64,000 nt of DNA from Hermatobates lingyangjiaoensis (GCA_026182355.1 JAPFBL010000362.1:310001-374000), one strand, 5' to 3'; counted from the first letter of the stretch, positions 29,140 through 39,559 are shown. Notes: generated from the sequence alone by a model not told the origin. Numbers and translations: made by a program.

Positions 29140-29792
29140 CAGTAATGCCTCACTTTTCGCTGATAATTAGGACTAAAGAAAGTCCGCGAATAATGGACGC
29201 GCCTTTATAAAAGCCTCTAAAGCTCAAACAACGACCTTTCCAACAGAAAGAGAATCCTGACGTTACAGAATACTGTACTGTGTTCTAAATAAAAGTGAAA
29301 ACCCAAAAGAAGAAAACAAGAAATAATTATAAACAAAGACTAATGTGTAGTGCGTAGAATCACGAGGGCGTGGGTGGCGTGGTAAACTGGAAGTTGGGCG
29401 CTATGAATTAGCCAATCAGATCAAAGCAAACATCTTGGGTTATTTGTTCATTAACTTCAACTTCTAGTTTTTGATATTTTTATTATTCTCTTGTTACAAT
29501 TGATTATGTTTAATATTTTTCATTAATTTTTAGTCTTTATTGAATATTTTGTAATAGCTTTTATTAACCTTTAATGTAATACTATGGAATATATTTGACC
29601 CAGCAAGTCACTGGTTGTTTGATATTTTTCTCGATCCTACAAGAAGAGTTAATACTAACTACTGTATTTTTTCATTCGAGTTGTATATTTTTATTTTTTG
29701 CTGCAATTACAGTTGAATATTTTTTTATATTATTTCATTGAACATTTCAGGACCCCGCGAAAACTGAACCGCGAACTAGCGAGGGATTACTG
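29140..29792. mobile_element. pogo/Tigger-like non-autonomous DNA transposon
   Basis: Left end CAGTAATGCCTCACTTTTCG; right end, read inward, CAGTAATCCCTCGCTAGTTC then GCGGTTCAGTTTTCGCGGGG. Such ends are typical of pogo-type elements of the Tc1/mariner superfamily, and TA follows the right end. At 653 bases with no transposase frame it is non-autonomous. Confidence 0.65.
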
Positions 29793-30027
29793 TATCTTCC
29801 GGCATGTAGTTTTCTGGAGAAGCTTGTAGCCTGACTATTAAGGTTTTGTTTTTTTTCCCGTTATCATTGAATGAGACTGATAAGATTTTATATGTCTAGG
29901 ACTTTTACAATGCGTTGTCATCCACTATCCCCGTATTCCTGGTTCTTCATTATGACATTGCAGACTTATGTTTATGGGTTAGTATACATTAGTCCACTTG
30001 GCTTTAATACCTTGGATCTAGTGGCGT

Positions 30028-30200
30028 AGCAATCCCCCCCCCCCCCCCCCCCCCTTCAATAACCATTCATAATATGTTAATCTTCAAATTTTTTCCAGAA
30101 AATCCACAAAATATTTATTTTCATGGAATTACAATCAGTGATCTAATTTTAGACTACTGTTATTAGTAAAACACTTTCATCTTATTACAGTACTCGTATA
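30028..30200 (+). repeat. Dispersed repeat with poly-C run (copy 2)
   Basis: AGTGGCGTAGCAAT precedes about 19 C, then ATGGAATTACAATCAGTGAT as in 8740 and 31570. Sequencing of this run may be inexact. Confidence 0.55.
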
Positions 30201-30359
30201 CTCGTACATACTCGTAGACAGTCATCGTCAAAGAAAATCAAAGATTTTGCAAAACAGAAACGTATAATTCAAATCATAAAAAAATTCTAACGTAGTGCAA
30301 TCAGTTATTTACTAAATCATTAGTTTTGCAATCCGTAATTGTGTGGTATTTACTCATTC

Positions 30360-30565
30360 TGAGGTAAAATGGATAAACAAACAAAAGTCTCCACACAGAG
30401 ACAAATTTTTCCTACTTGTTGTTTTCATTGGACCAACCCGTCAGCACCACATGCTTGGTGTCTTCCTGATGATGAACACAAAGCGTTCGAAACGCGTTTT
30501 TACTGTTGAATAAAACTTCATTTGTGTGGAGACTTTTGTTTGTTTATCCATTTTACCTCAGAACA
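30360..30565 (+). mobile_element. ACGCGU-family unit (with short inverted tail)
   Basis: Tails GAGGTAAAATGGATAAACA at both ends; ribozyme 30466-30498 in the right part. Confidence 0.65.
30466..30498 (+). ncRNA. Hammerhead-like ribozyme, stem III ACGCGU
   Basis: CTGATGA, stem II GAACAC to GCGTTC (one mismatch), GAAA, the full palindrome ACGCGT, H17 = T. Confidence 0.65.
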
Positions 30566-30599
30566 GTTATTTACTATATGCTATAGTATATTTACTTTT

Positions 30600-30745
30600 G
30601 TACTATAGATAACTCTCTGATGACATTGTATTTTTTAGTTAACGCCTGAGGAAGAACACTACGTGTTGGAAACGCGTTGTTTATACGATTAAATTGTTAT
30701 ATGTTGAGATAATTTCATTAGCTTTTTACCCTACAATGACATAAA
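30600..30745 (+). mobile_element. ACGCGU-family unit, second subfamily
   Basis: Ribozyme 30646-30678 and tail TTTCATTAGCTTTTTACCC, the same tail as 15540 and 15660. Confidence 0.6.
30646..30678 (+). ncRNA. Hammerhead-like ribozyme, stem III ACGCGU
   Basis: CTGAGGA, stem II AACAC/GTGTT, GAAA, ACGCGT, H17 = T, GTTT. Confidence 0.6.
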
Positions 30746-31339
30746 AAAAATGGTTAAATAAAATGAACTGACTACTCAAACAAATATAATAAACTACCAA
30801 CCCCCTTAAAAAAACTAGTTTTGAAAAATTTAAAATAAATATATTTTTAATTCGCAAATATTACAGTTGAAAAATCATTGTAATGATTTTTATTTAGTAT
30901 TACAGACATAAGACATAAAAACAATTACGACTTTAAAAACTAATTTTGGTATAAAATACCGATTTTTTTGTTAGCTTTTTATTATTATTTTTTTTTTCTA
31001 TTTTTACCCCTTCAAAATGCCGCCCCTGGCACGTACCACCCCTCACGCCTCTTTGCTACTCCACTGGTTGGACCAAATCTCTTCTTCATTTCTTCTGAGC
31101 CTTCCCTGTATTCGACCTTTTGTTCAAAATTGCAGTATTTCTTCCAACAGAAAGAAACATAAAAAACACAAAAGAAAACACATTTTCTTATCTATGACAA
31201 TCAGATTACTTATTGGTTATTTTAGTTTACCCCTTCTCATGATTATAGATAAATTCAAAATATTTTTCTACAATTATATTGGGAAATTTCAAAAAAATTA
31301 CGTCTTCACAAAAAAAAAAAAGATAAGATTTTGATATCA

Positions 31340-31400
31340 AAATGAACAACGCTTTTCGAACACTTAGTATTCTTCTTCAGGTTTACATATAAAAAATATA
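31340..31400 (-). mobile_element. ACGCGU-type unit remnant
   Basis: Minus motif 31348-31380: CTGAAGA, GAATAC/GTGTTC, GAAA, AGCGTT. Stem III word is damaged (AAGCGT). Confidence 0.5.
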
Positions 31401-31509
31401 CATGCATATGATCTGTGAACTTTAAGAACATCAGAGAGAATTATTTGAAATTGCACTATTGAGGTTTTTAATAAGGGAATTATTCAGTGGTTTTAGCAAA
31501 TATTTTTGT

Positions 31510-32020
31510 CGCTCGGGGCGAATTCGTTAACCTTCAAAATTCTAGAAAGTCCTCAAAATATTTATTTTATAGAATTACAATCAAGGATCTAATTTTAGAC
31601 TGTTGTTGATATTCCCAGATCTTTATCTTATTGCAGTTCTCATGTAGATATAGAGTCGTCTTGTAAGAAACCTAAAGATTTTTCAAAACAAAAACGTATA
31701 ACTCAAATCATAAAAAAAAATTGTTAAATTAAATTTACTGGCTATAAGCAAACAAATATCACTAACAATCAACTCTTTTTAAAAAATTAGTTCTGAAAAA
31801 TTTAAAATATATATTTATTTTTATACTTGCAAATATTACAGTTAAAAAATGCGTTTAAAACAGTATTATACACGTAAAACAGAAAACAATTACGACTTTA
31901 AAAACTCAGTTTGGAATAAATTTTCAGATTTTTTGTTTTTCTATTTTTTCTACCCCTTCAAAATGCCGCCCCCTGGCATGTACCGCAAATACGGGCAGCC
32001 CCCCCCCCCCTTGCTAGGAG
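31510..32020 (+). repeat. Dispersed repeat with poly-C run (copy 3)
   Basis: Same order of blocks as 30035-31050: ATTACAATCAAGGATCTAAT, ATTACAGTTAAAAAATG, then CCGCCCCCTGGCATGTACCG and 10 C. The two copies are long (about 500-1000 bases) and diverged, so this is a mid-sized transposon family of unknown class. Confidence 0.5.
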
Positions 32021-32115
32021 ACTGGAATTAGTTTGAAAAATGACTTAGTTAATCCTGAACCTTAATAAAACATGACAATATGAAAAGCTGAACATGTAAA
32101 ACATTAGATGTAAAC

Positions 32116-32148
32116 CTGAAGAAGAACACTGCATGTTCGAAACGTTTT
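32116..32148 (+). ncRNA. Hammerhead-like motif, ACGCGU type decayed
   Basis: CTGAAGA, stem II GAACA/TGTTC, GAAA, ACGTTT in place of ACGCGT, then T. Tail AGTTTTGATATTAAACTC recurs at 37796. Confidence 0.5.
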
Positions 32149-32454
32149 GTCAGTTTTGATATTAAACTCTTTTTTTTTTGTGTAGAGGCGTAATTTTTGA
32201 AATTTTCCAATACGAGTAAATATCACACTCTAACTGATTGCACCAAATAAGAATTTCTAAATTAAATTTTGCTAATATTTTTTCGTTGATTGTTCCTGAT
32301 AAATGATTTCTTGTTTTTTGTGCCATTTACTTTTATATGCAAAAATGATTTTATATCCATCTTTTATTGGGAGTTTTAAAAATATTTTAACATGTTATGA
32401 ATTTAGTTAAAAAAAAGTTGAAACATATGATCAGTACTTTTTTTTTTATTGTTT

Positions 32455-32742
32455 AAACAGATCCCCTAGAGGGTGATAACGTCAGCCGTTTATCGGCTTT
32501 TTGTTTGATCGGTAGTTCTATAGATTCTACATTGGGAGTCCGAAATTTTGCCTAACTCAAGTGCATTTCGAGTAGTGATCTTTAAAGAGTATCTGACATC
32601 GTACAGGCTCGGGACCGACGGTTGGACGTCATCTCCGAGGGACGACGTATCAGATTTATTCAACTTCCGCGTGAATAAATCGAGGGCCAGGTGGGGATCG
32701 AACCGCGGACTACCAGCCCAGAGTAGAGTATGTTAACCACTA
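32455..32742 (-). mobile_element. tRNA-derived SINE
   Basis: Read on the minus strand: a tRNA-like head with B box (32695-32704, GGTTCGATCC) and GTGGTTAACATACTC, then a body shared with 36050-36200 and 63520-63660 (GAGTTAGGCAAAATTT, CGAGCCTGTA). Pol III-type SINE, not a functional tRNA. Confidence 0.7.
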
Positions 32743-32745
32743 CTT

Positions 32746-33415
32746 ATTATAATATATAATTATATATTATTTATTATAATAATATATATTGATAAAAAAA
32801 AACCTTTAAAATGTATTTAACTTGCGTATGCATGAAGAGTACTCAAGTTATTTAAAGTTATTTTCCGTTTTTTTTTAACTTTAATTAATTATTTCTTCTT
32901 TTTGAAATAGCGAATAAACTGAATTATTGTTTTTGATGCTTATGCCATAAGTCTAAATTATAATTCTACAGCTTTCATAATACTCGTCACCCACTTGTTT
33001 TGTTTCTCTTATTAAAAGTTCTTCTTTTCAAACATTTTTTTTTTTTTAAAGAAAACTCTTTAATAAGTCTTATTTCAATTTACTCTTTTAGACGGGTAAT
33101 ATAAATGTTTTAATATAAATCCTTAACATTTCAGTAATGATTTTTATGGGTTTTTCAAGTCTAATACACCGTTTTGCAAATCAATTTAACTCATTTGTTA
33201 ATATATTTTTGTCTTATTTTGAACCGGTGCCACTGCATAGACAGGGCAACCAAAGGGAAACAACAAGAAATACAGTGAGTATTCGAGTGTACTCGTATGT
33301 CGGAGACTGTTGTATTGTTCAATTGTTAATTATTAATACCAGTTGTACCAGTGAAAAATTTCACCGGTTAAAGAAAATGTCACAAACTATACGTATTTTC
33401 AAAAGATATGATAAT
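32746..33415. other. Intron DNA without recognised features
   Basis: AT-rich; a 120-codon open frame at 33137-33499 shows no known motif and overlaps a ribozyme unit at its end, so it is treated as chance. Confidence 0.4.
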
Positions 33416-33439
33416 CAAATCTATATAATAGAGCGCCGA

Positions 33440-33600
33440 TATCATTCCGTCCTCTCTTCTAGTCTACTCCTGATGACGAACAACAGTTCAAAATATTGAG
33501 AATTCTGTAAGTGTGCTTTTTATTCCTTTTTCTGTGTCGTGCTTGTGTAATTTAAAGTTGTATAGTCTTTCTGGACCGTTTATTAAATTTAATATATATA
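33440..33600 (+). mobile_element. AUAU-family unit with dead core
   Basis: Motif 33470-33497: CTGATGA, GAAC/GTTC, then AAAATATT with A instead of G12. Tail TTTCTGGACCGTTTATT leads into (TA)n 33594. Confidence 0.65.
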
Positions 33601-33614
33601 TATATATATATAAT

Positions 33615-33795
33615 ATACTTACCGTTGCGTCTACAACGTGTTTGGACTCCCTTTCTCTTTTCTCCTGAAGACGGATTACCCGAAAATTTGAGTCTGTAAG
33701 TGTGTTTCCTTACTCTGTGTGTTACTCTTCTTGAATTTTGAACTCAAGGATCTTTGAACTTTGGATCGTGTTTCGTTTTATTAAGTGAAGTATAA
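33615..33795 (+). mobile_element. AAUU-family unit
   Basis: Head-truncated plus copy with intact ribozyme 33665-33689; its tail lacks a full GTCC hairpin. The following 33790-33900 is a small palindrome (ATCGACCGTGGAATAG and complement). Confidence 0.65.
33665..33689 (+). ncRNA. Hammerhead-like ribozyme, stem III AAUU
   Basis: CTGAAGA, GG/CC, GAAA, AATT, H17 = T, GAG pairing with CTC. Confidence 0.7.
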
Positions 33796-34612
33796 ATATT
33801 GATAAAAGTATTGACCGTGAAATAGATTAAAATAAATTAAAACTTTAATGTTGTTTCTATTCCACGGTCGATACTTTTATCAATATTTATATATTTAGGA
33901 TAATAACAATGGGTTTCTATATGGATATAAGAAGAACATATGGATGTGATATGGGTTTCTAAGTGGATGTAAGAAGAACATGTGGATGTGATATGAGCCT
34001 GTGCAAAAGGTTTTAAATAAAAACCGAAACATTGGCCAAAAGAATTTAATTTGAACCTGAAGAACTGATATTTTATAGAAAAGTTAAATATCGTTTATTG
34101 TAACATCAGGGTTTTTGGGCAGCATTTTTTTTTTTATATCTCAGTATCACTAAAAATATTTTAATTAGTATCTACATAACATATTAAGTTTGACTAACAA
34201 AATTTAATTCCATTACTTGTATTATATTAGAAATATAATACACCGTCTTACCTCGTATACTGTTGCTGTAGCTTTCCGACTGGTTTCGGGCGTATGGGTG
34301 TTTCGGCACCCATCTTAAAACAGAACTGATCTAAGGAGTGCTATTTCCTCTTATATAATCTACCTAATTTCCCCTCCTGTCTATATTTCCATTATTTAAT
34401 TACTTTAACATTATTTTATTTATATTTAATTTTATTTTAGTTTAGTTTAATTCTTTTCATTGTATTTTCATCTTCGTCAAGTCTTATTTTTATTTTCCTT
34501 AATGGTTTAAATAACATATCGGGTTTAAACCCTTAAGGAAAATGAAACGATGACTTGACAGACTTGACGATGACGAAAATAAAATAAAAAGAATTAAACT
34601 AAATAAGGTAAA

Positions 34613-34783
34613 CAAATAGTAGCCTGCATGTGTTAATCATGCATGTAACAGTAGTAAATTAAGGTATGCAGCAACACAAACAGATTTCCAAGCCCTGAAG
34701 ATGACATAAATATATGTCGAAACGTCGGCAAAAGGACTAGTTTAAAATCATTGGACCTCAACCCTCAAAAAATTACACCATAT
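34613..34783 (+). mobile_element. ACGU ribozyme unit with 12-base target duplication
   Basis: AAATAAGGTAAA occurs at 34601-34612 and again at 34784-34795, and the flanking arm sequence continues exactly after it. The insert is 171 bases, holds ribozyme 34695-34726 and ends ATTACACCATAT. This gives true element borders for a ribozyme unit. Confidence 0.8.
34695..34726 (+). ncRNA. Hammerhead-like ribozyme, stem III ACGU
   Basis: CTGAAGA, stem II GACATA/TATGTC, GAAA, ACGT, H17 = C, GGC pairing with GCC. Stem II differs from 6188-6219 with base-pairing kept. Confidence 0.8.
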
Positions 34784-34928
34784 AAATAAGGTAAAATAAA
34801 CTAAAATAAAATTAAGCAAAATAAAAATAAAATAATGTTAACATAATTAAATAATGCATTTATACAGATAGCATGGGAAATTAGGTAGGTTATATAACAG
34901 GAAATAGAACTCCTCATATCAATTCTGT

Positions 34929-34957
34929 TTGAAGATGGGTGACACCCGAAACCGGTC
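34929..34957 (+). ncRNA. Hammerhead-like motif, stem III ACCGGU
   Basis: TTGAAGA (first C changed), stem II GGGT/ACCC, GAAA, ACCGGT, H17 = C, AGAGAG, which pairs partly with TCTGT upstream. Confidence 0.6.
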
Positions 34958-35292
34958 AGAGAGCTACAGCAGCAGTGTACGAGGTAAGACGGTGTATTAT
35001 ATTTCTAATATGAATAATACTAACCTCAGTGGAAATAATAAGATGCATGAATTTTAATCAATGAATAAAAGAAGATCATTACTTTAAGTTGTATAATTAT
35101 TTAATATACATTGTTGATTTTGATTACATTAGAAAGGGTGACGATTTTATAACTATACTAAATTGCAAAAACCAAAAACTCAAATTACAAGTTTACAATC
35201 ACCTTATATACAAGAATATTCCATATTTTAACCAAAGCAGAACATTTTGTTAATAAGATTTATTAAAATTAATATTGTATAATGTTTTCTAG

Positions 35293-35411
35293 CGGCACAT
35301 TGTATATCGGACCAACAAGGCGTTGAAGAGGACAAAGACAATTTAATGATAGCTGTTGGTAAACTTTCAAGATCTTGGAGTATTCAGGACAAGTCTGAAG
35401 TCAGATATAAA
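35293..35411 (+). CDS. Exon 7: active-site His exon of the protease
   Basis: Acceptor gttttctag, donor ataaa|gtaagt; enters in phase 1 and leaves in phase 0. Joined to exon 6 it gives LLLTAAHCIS, the classic S1 His block with Cys58. It continues QGVEEDKDNLMIAVGKLSRS and ends SEVRYK. The intron before it is 17,472 bases long and filled with mobile elements. Confidence 0.85.
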
Positions 35412-35959
35412 GTAAGTCCAGTTGTCCAGGATACTTCTTTTTCCATTATTACATCTTTATATAAGAAACTAATTCATAATATTAATAATTAAGAGCAATT
35501 CTTAGGTCAAATAATTGAAATATCCACCGATCGGGTTAAAGCAGTGATGGTAAACTTATAGCACGCTTGTCAGTGCTGACACGCAAGCTCATTTTTTTGT
35601 GACACGCATTCATAATTCAAATGTTTGTGAAATAATATTAAGACAAACACACAGAATCGGTTTAACGGATAAAATCAGTGAATCTTGCACGATCTTAAAA
35701 TATACATATCAAGTATAAACCCAGAATAGAAGATTTAGCAATCCTCAGGACCAAAAAAGTCACTAATTTGTCATATATATTAATTTTCTAATCAAATATT
35801 TTTTTTTCTAATAAATAATATAATAACCCTTTCCTTTTTGATTTTCTATTGTTAAGTGTCATTTTTTTTAATGAGACTATGGTGAAAAAGACGCCCACTC
35901 TCTCTTCCCTGGGATTTGTCTCCTTTTTTAATGGCTATTAGTCCTCACTGTTCTGGATA

Positions 35960-36284
35960 TGCTCCTTTTTTTGAAGAGGACTGAGGGACTGATAAAGTCA
36001 GCCCTCTGATGCTGATTCCTGGAGGGAATATTGGATCTGCCATTTATTTTAAAATGGGAATCTTAATTTTTGCCCAACTCAAGTATTTAGAGTAGGAATC
36101 TTTTATAATGAGTACGTGGCATCTTACAGGCTCGGGACCTACGGTTTAACGTCCTTTCAGAGGAATGATGTGCTCAAATTTGTTCACCTCGTATGTGAAT
36201 AAATAGAGGGTCAGAGTGGGTATCGATCCCCGGACCTGCCATTTTAGAGGCGAGCACTTTGCCACTGAGCCAACTAACCTGACC
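35960..36284 (-). mobile_element. tRNA-derived SINE, second copy
   Basis: Body AACTCAAGTATTTAGAGTAG and GGCTCGGGACC as in the other copies; minus-strand head GTTAGTTGGCTCAGTGGC and a B-box-like GGGATCGATA at 36221-36230. Confidence 0.65.
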
Positions 36285-36289
36285 CCTCC

Positions 36290-37640
36290 ACTCTCTTACT
36301 TACCACTGCACTTTCTTTCCTTTCACCTCCCAGTTTGAACTCCCACCCAGTCTGTTCGTCGATCCTTTCCCTCCCTCTATTTATCTCTAATTATCACTCA
36401 CTCTTATACCTTCTCTCTTTTCACTTTTTTGCTCTTCTTATTATTTATCCTGCCAGTCTGAACTCCAACCCCTATACCTTTCAATCTTCATTATCTCTCT
36501 GTCTCCTCTCTCTCTCACGCTGTGCCACCCCCCTCTCTATCACCCTTATCTCTCTCTCACCTCTCTCCTTTTTCTCTCCACTTTCTTCCCTCTTTCTCTG
36601 CCCCCCTTACCCCTCTCTGTCACCTCTCTTTCTCCACTCTCTCTCCTGCCTCCGTTCTCCTCCTACTTCTCCCTCCCCTCTTCCTTTCTTCATCTTTCTC
36701 TCTCCCCCCCTTTTTCTCTCCCTCTCCTCCTATTTCTCCCCCCTCCCTATTTTACCTCTCTCTCCTCCCTCTGCTCTCCTCTATTTCTCTCTCCTCTCTC
36801 TCTTTCTCTCCTTTTTCTCTCTCTTCCCTGTTTCTCTGCCCCCCTTTCCCCTCACTCTCACATCTCTCTCTCTCCCCTCTCTCCTGCCTCCGCTCTCCTC
36901 CTATTTCTCCCCCTCCCTCTCTCCTCTCTTCATCTCTAATTCACCCTTTTCTCCCAACTCCTTCTATTTCTCTCCCCTCTTTCTTCCCTCCCTATTTCTC
37001 CCTCTCTCCTCCCTCCGCTCTCCCCTATTTCTACCCCTCTCTCAATTCTCTCAACCCCAATTTCAACTCTCTCCTCTTTTTCTCCCCCTCTCTGCCTCCT
37101 CTTTCTCACCTCTCTCTCTCACGCTATGCCACCTCCCTCTCTTTATCTCCCTTCTCTCTCCTCTCTCACCTCCCTCTCTCTCCACCCTGTTTCTCTCTCT
37201 CTCTCTCCGTTTTCTCTCCTCTTTCTTCCCTCTTTCTCTGCCCCCTTACCTCTCTCCCTCTCTGTCACCTCTCTTTCTCTACTCTCTCAACCTCTCTCTC
37301 TCTCTCTCTCTCCTGCCTCCGTTCTCCTCCTACTTCTCCCTCCCCTCTTCCTCTCTTCATCTTTCTCTCTCCCCCCTTTTTCTCTCCCTCTCCTCCTATT
37401 TCTCTCCCCTCCCTATTTTACCTCTCTCTCCTCCCTCTGCTCTCCTATATTTCTCTCTCCTCTCTCTCTCTCTCCCCCTCTCTCTCCATTCATCACTGCC
37501 TCACAATATCACATTCGCTATCTGCCGCTCCTTCACCCCATTCACTATTTCACCTCCCAGTTTGAACTGCCTTAATTATGGCATCTCACCTTGTTTCTTA
37601 GTTTTTCTCTGCCTTTCCAATTTTATCTGTCAACACTCAC
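36290..37640 (+). repeat. Long polypyrimidine (CT-rich) tract
   Basis: About 1.2 kb of almost pure C/T on the plus strand. Blocks of about 160 bases at 36640-36800 and 37310-37470 are near copies, and TCACCTCCCAGTTTGAACT appears at both ends (about 36325 and 37553). The long open frames inside (up to 439 codons of Ser/Leu/Pro) are composition artefacts. May form triplex DNA. Confidence 0.8.
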
Positions 37641-37664
37641 TTCAACTCACTTGAAGGGTGAGAA

Positions 37665-37835
37665 AAATACAAAAAAAAAGTTTAATATCAAAAATAACAA
37701 CGCGTTAGTTAGTTTAAGTGTTCGAACGCGCCTAAAAAAGTTTAATATCAAAACTAACAACGCGTTAGTTAGACTCGGTGTTCAAAAAGCGTTTTTAGTT
37801 TTGATATTAAACTCTTTTTCTGTGTTGAGATGAAG
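37665..37835. mobile_element. ACGCGU-family remnant, rearranged
   Basis: GTTTAATATCAAAAATAACA and ACGCGTTAGTTAG occur twice in tandem (37680, 37740), followed by the inverse AGTTTTGATATTAAACTC. No complete ribozyme core. Confidence 0.5.
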
Positions 37836-37914
37836 TATTTGAAGTTCATTAATATGAGTAAATATCATACTATAACAAATTGCACAAGTAATGAATTAAC
37901 AATTGTTGTTACAG

Positions 37915-38082
37915 GTTAGTCAGATACATAAACACAGGCTTTACAAAGGTGTGGGCAACAGTTATGCTATGGACATTGCACTGTTAGAAATCGAAGATTC
38001 AATTATCTTAAATGTGAACACCATCCCAGCCTGTATAAAGTGGCAGTCCACCTCATTGAGTCTGAATGGAATGGTAGGATCG
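37915..38082 (+). CDS. Exon 8: active-site Asp exon of the protease
   Basis: Acceptor ttgttacag, donor ggatcg|gtgagt, phase 0 to phase 0, 56 codons. The product is VSQIHKHRLYKG to SLNGMVGS. YAMDIALLEIED carries the catalytic Asp (Asp102), and IPACIKW carries the Cys122 that pairs with the light-chain Cys of exon 6. It sits about 85 bases after a ribozyme-derived repeat remnant and about 260 bases after a long pyrimidine tract. Confidence 0.85.
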
Positions 38083-38137
38083 GTGAGTATAATTCAATAT
38101 GTTGAATAAATGAGCTGGTGTTCTATCAAATATATAT

Positions 38138-38275
38138 ATATAAACTTTAACAAATGAAAGAACGCAGAAAGTCACTACAGAACTCACTTCGATATTTCGA
38201 CATCCGTCGTCATCGGGAAGAAGTGCGAAGTACTCACGTTGAGAAGCAAACTGCTACTCAACTATATATATATTC
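38138..38275 (-). mobile_element. AUAU-family arm (pairs with 39140-39262)
   Basis: Minus motif 38191-38216: CCGATGA, stem II GAC/GTC, GAAA, ATAT, C. The inverse copy at 39140-39262 (motif 39180-39205, TCGATGA) is 900 bases away; other elements are nested in between. Confidence 0.6.
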
Positions 38276-38279
38276 AGGT

Positions 38280-38450
38280 AACTCACCACAAATGATAGAA
38301 GCTAATCGCTGTGAGGCCATTCCTCAGAGAGGTGAAGCGCTTCACAAGTGCGCTTGGTGTCCCTATCTCAACTCTCCTGATGACGGTTCAACCGAAAATT
38401 AGAGACAGTAAGTTTGTTTGTTCCTTAGTTCTGTGTTATTATGAAACGTA
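38280..38450 (+). mobile_element. AAUU-family unit nested in a palindrome
   Basis: Plus copy with ribozyme 38377-38401 and short tail. Confidence 0.6.
38377..38401 (+). ncRNA. Hammerhead-like ribozyme, stem III AAUU
   Basis: CTGATGA, stem II GGTT/AACC (one-base-shorter loop), GAAA, AATT, H17 = A, GAGA pairing with TCTC. Confidence 0.7.
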
Positions 38451-38465
38451 TACATAAATATATAT

Positions 38466-38629
38466 ATGATCAAACCACAATATGAAATGGGAAATAAAAC
38501 TAAGATCTTTCAACCGTAACAAGCGGTCTTCGTCATAGCCAACTGAGGGTGGGGTTGGGTTTTGGCTTGTGGTCAAATTTCATATTGTGGTTTGATCATT
38601 GATTGTTATTTCACGTGTTTATATGAAAT

Positions 38630-38632
<3 letters not shown>
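38466..38632. mobile_element. AGAUCU-family palindrome, damaged
   Basis: Left minus core is mutated (CTATGACGA); right arm lacks the ribozyme and keeps only the tail. Confidence 0.55.
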
Positions 38633-38659
<27 letters not shown>

Positions 38660-38666
<7 letters not shown>

Positions 38667-39110
38667 TAAGTTTATCAGGACTTTTACTGTTCAGAACTGT
38701 CAAATATTTCATCTAGTTTGTAAAGTCCCGGACTATTGTTCATTAAATTTCCATAGAATTTCTTTATGAGTGCACTTTCAATAATATTTCTCCTCCTTTC
38801 TGAAGGTGCAAAAATTAATTCCTTTAGAAAGGAGGACTTTAGAAACTTTGTACAAATATTTCATACAAACTAGATGAAATATTAATAAAAGAAATAAGTA
38901 AGCTGATCAAGACTCCTTCAAGTTTAGGAACATTAAATTCAGACAGTGATGCCAGCAATCCTGAAGACTTCAATCAACCAGGTTAACTTGTTATTACATT
39001 TTTTGGTTGTTTCATTTAGCTCTCTGATAATGTTGTAAAGAAAGGCCTTAGAGCATTTTAATTAATACATATTGTTTATTGTGGTATTTAATTCATATAT
39101 TATATCAAGA
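38660..39110. mobile_element. PLE palindrome with AGGCCU ribozyme remnant
   Basis: Minus strand 38690-38820 reads RRRNIIESALIKKFYGNLMN and SPGLYKLDEIFDSSEQ, the C-terminal end of a PLE endonuclease. The plus arm (38830-38900) mirrors part of it. A ribozyme-like motif at 39024-39049 follows: CTGATAA, weak stem II, GAAA, AGGCCT, T, AGAGC, with GCTCT upstream pairing perfectly. A related copy is at 49795-49930. Confidence 0.6.
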
Positions 39111-39381
39111 GTTATTGTTGATTATTAATTTATATGTATATATAGTTTTCTTCTCAACGCGAGTACTTCGCACTTCTTCTCGATGACGACGGATGTCGAA
39201 ATATCGAAGTGAATTCTGTAGTGACTTTCTGTATTCTTTCCTATGTGTTAAAGTTTATGTATATAAATTCTTAGAACAGGACTACAATAATTCACTAGAA
39301 GGAGTACAATATTAGGATAAGTTGAATAAGTTATGCAGTAAATTTCAAATGCGGTGTAGCATTTGGTTTTTTTTGTTCCAG

Positions 39382-39538
39382 GTTGCTGGTTGGGGCCTTA
39401 CAGTAGAAGGAACCCCAAGTGAAGAACTTCAGTCAATCCAGCTTCCGTATATATCTCGTCAAGAGTGCTCTAGGGATAATCCGCAAGAATTCCAACGGTT
39501 CATAACAGAAGATAAATTTTGCGCTGGCTTCTTAAATG
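39382..39538 (+). CDS. Exon 9: protease domain, VAGWG block
   Basis: Acceptor ttttgttccag, donor aaatg|gtattt, phase 0 to phase 1. The product is VAGWGLTVEGTPSEELQSIQ to DKFCAGFLN. VAGWG is the conserved block after the Asp loop. ECSRDNP and KFCAGF hold Cys168 and Cys182, the expected disulfide pair. Frame intact. Confidence 0.85.
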
Positions 39539-39559
39539 GTATTTCATAGACATTGTTTT

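Larger units (their letters stand above)
34235..35010. mobile_element. ACCGGU-family palindrome, right arm interrupted
   Basis: Outer ends TAATACACCGTCTTACCTCG and CGAGGTAAGACGGTGTATTA are perfect complements; heads meet near 34530. The right arm is interrupted by a 171-base insertion (34613-34783). The left core carries an extra inner hairpin; the right ribozyme is at 34929-34957. Confidence 0.8.

Noticed and set aside
33137..33499. 120-codon open frame as a gene
   Set aside because: No known motif, overlaps an AUAU ribozyme unit at its 3' end, and residue mix follows the AT-rich composition.
36335..37654. Open frames of up to 439 codons rich in Ser, Leu and Pro
   Set aside because: They lie in an almost pure C/T tract where stops are rare in three frames at once; three overlapping frames are open, and no domain is seen.
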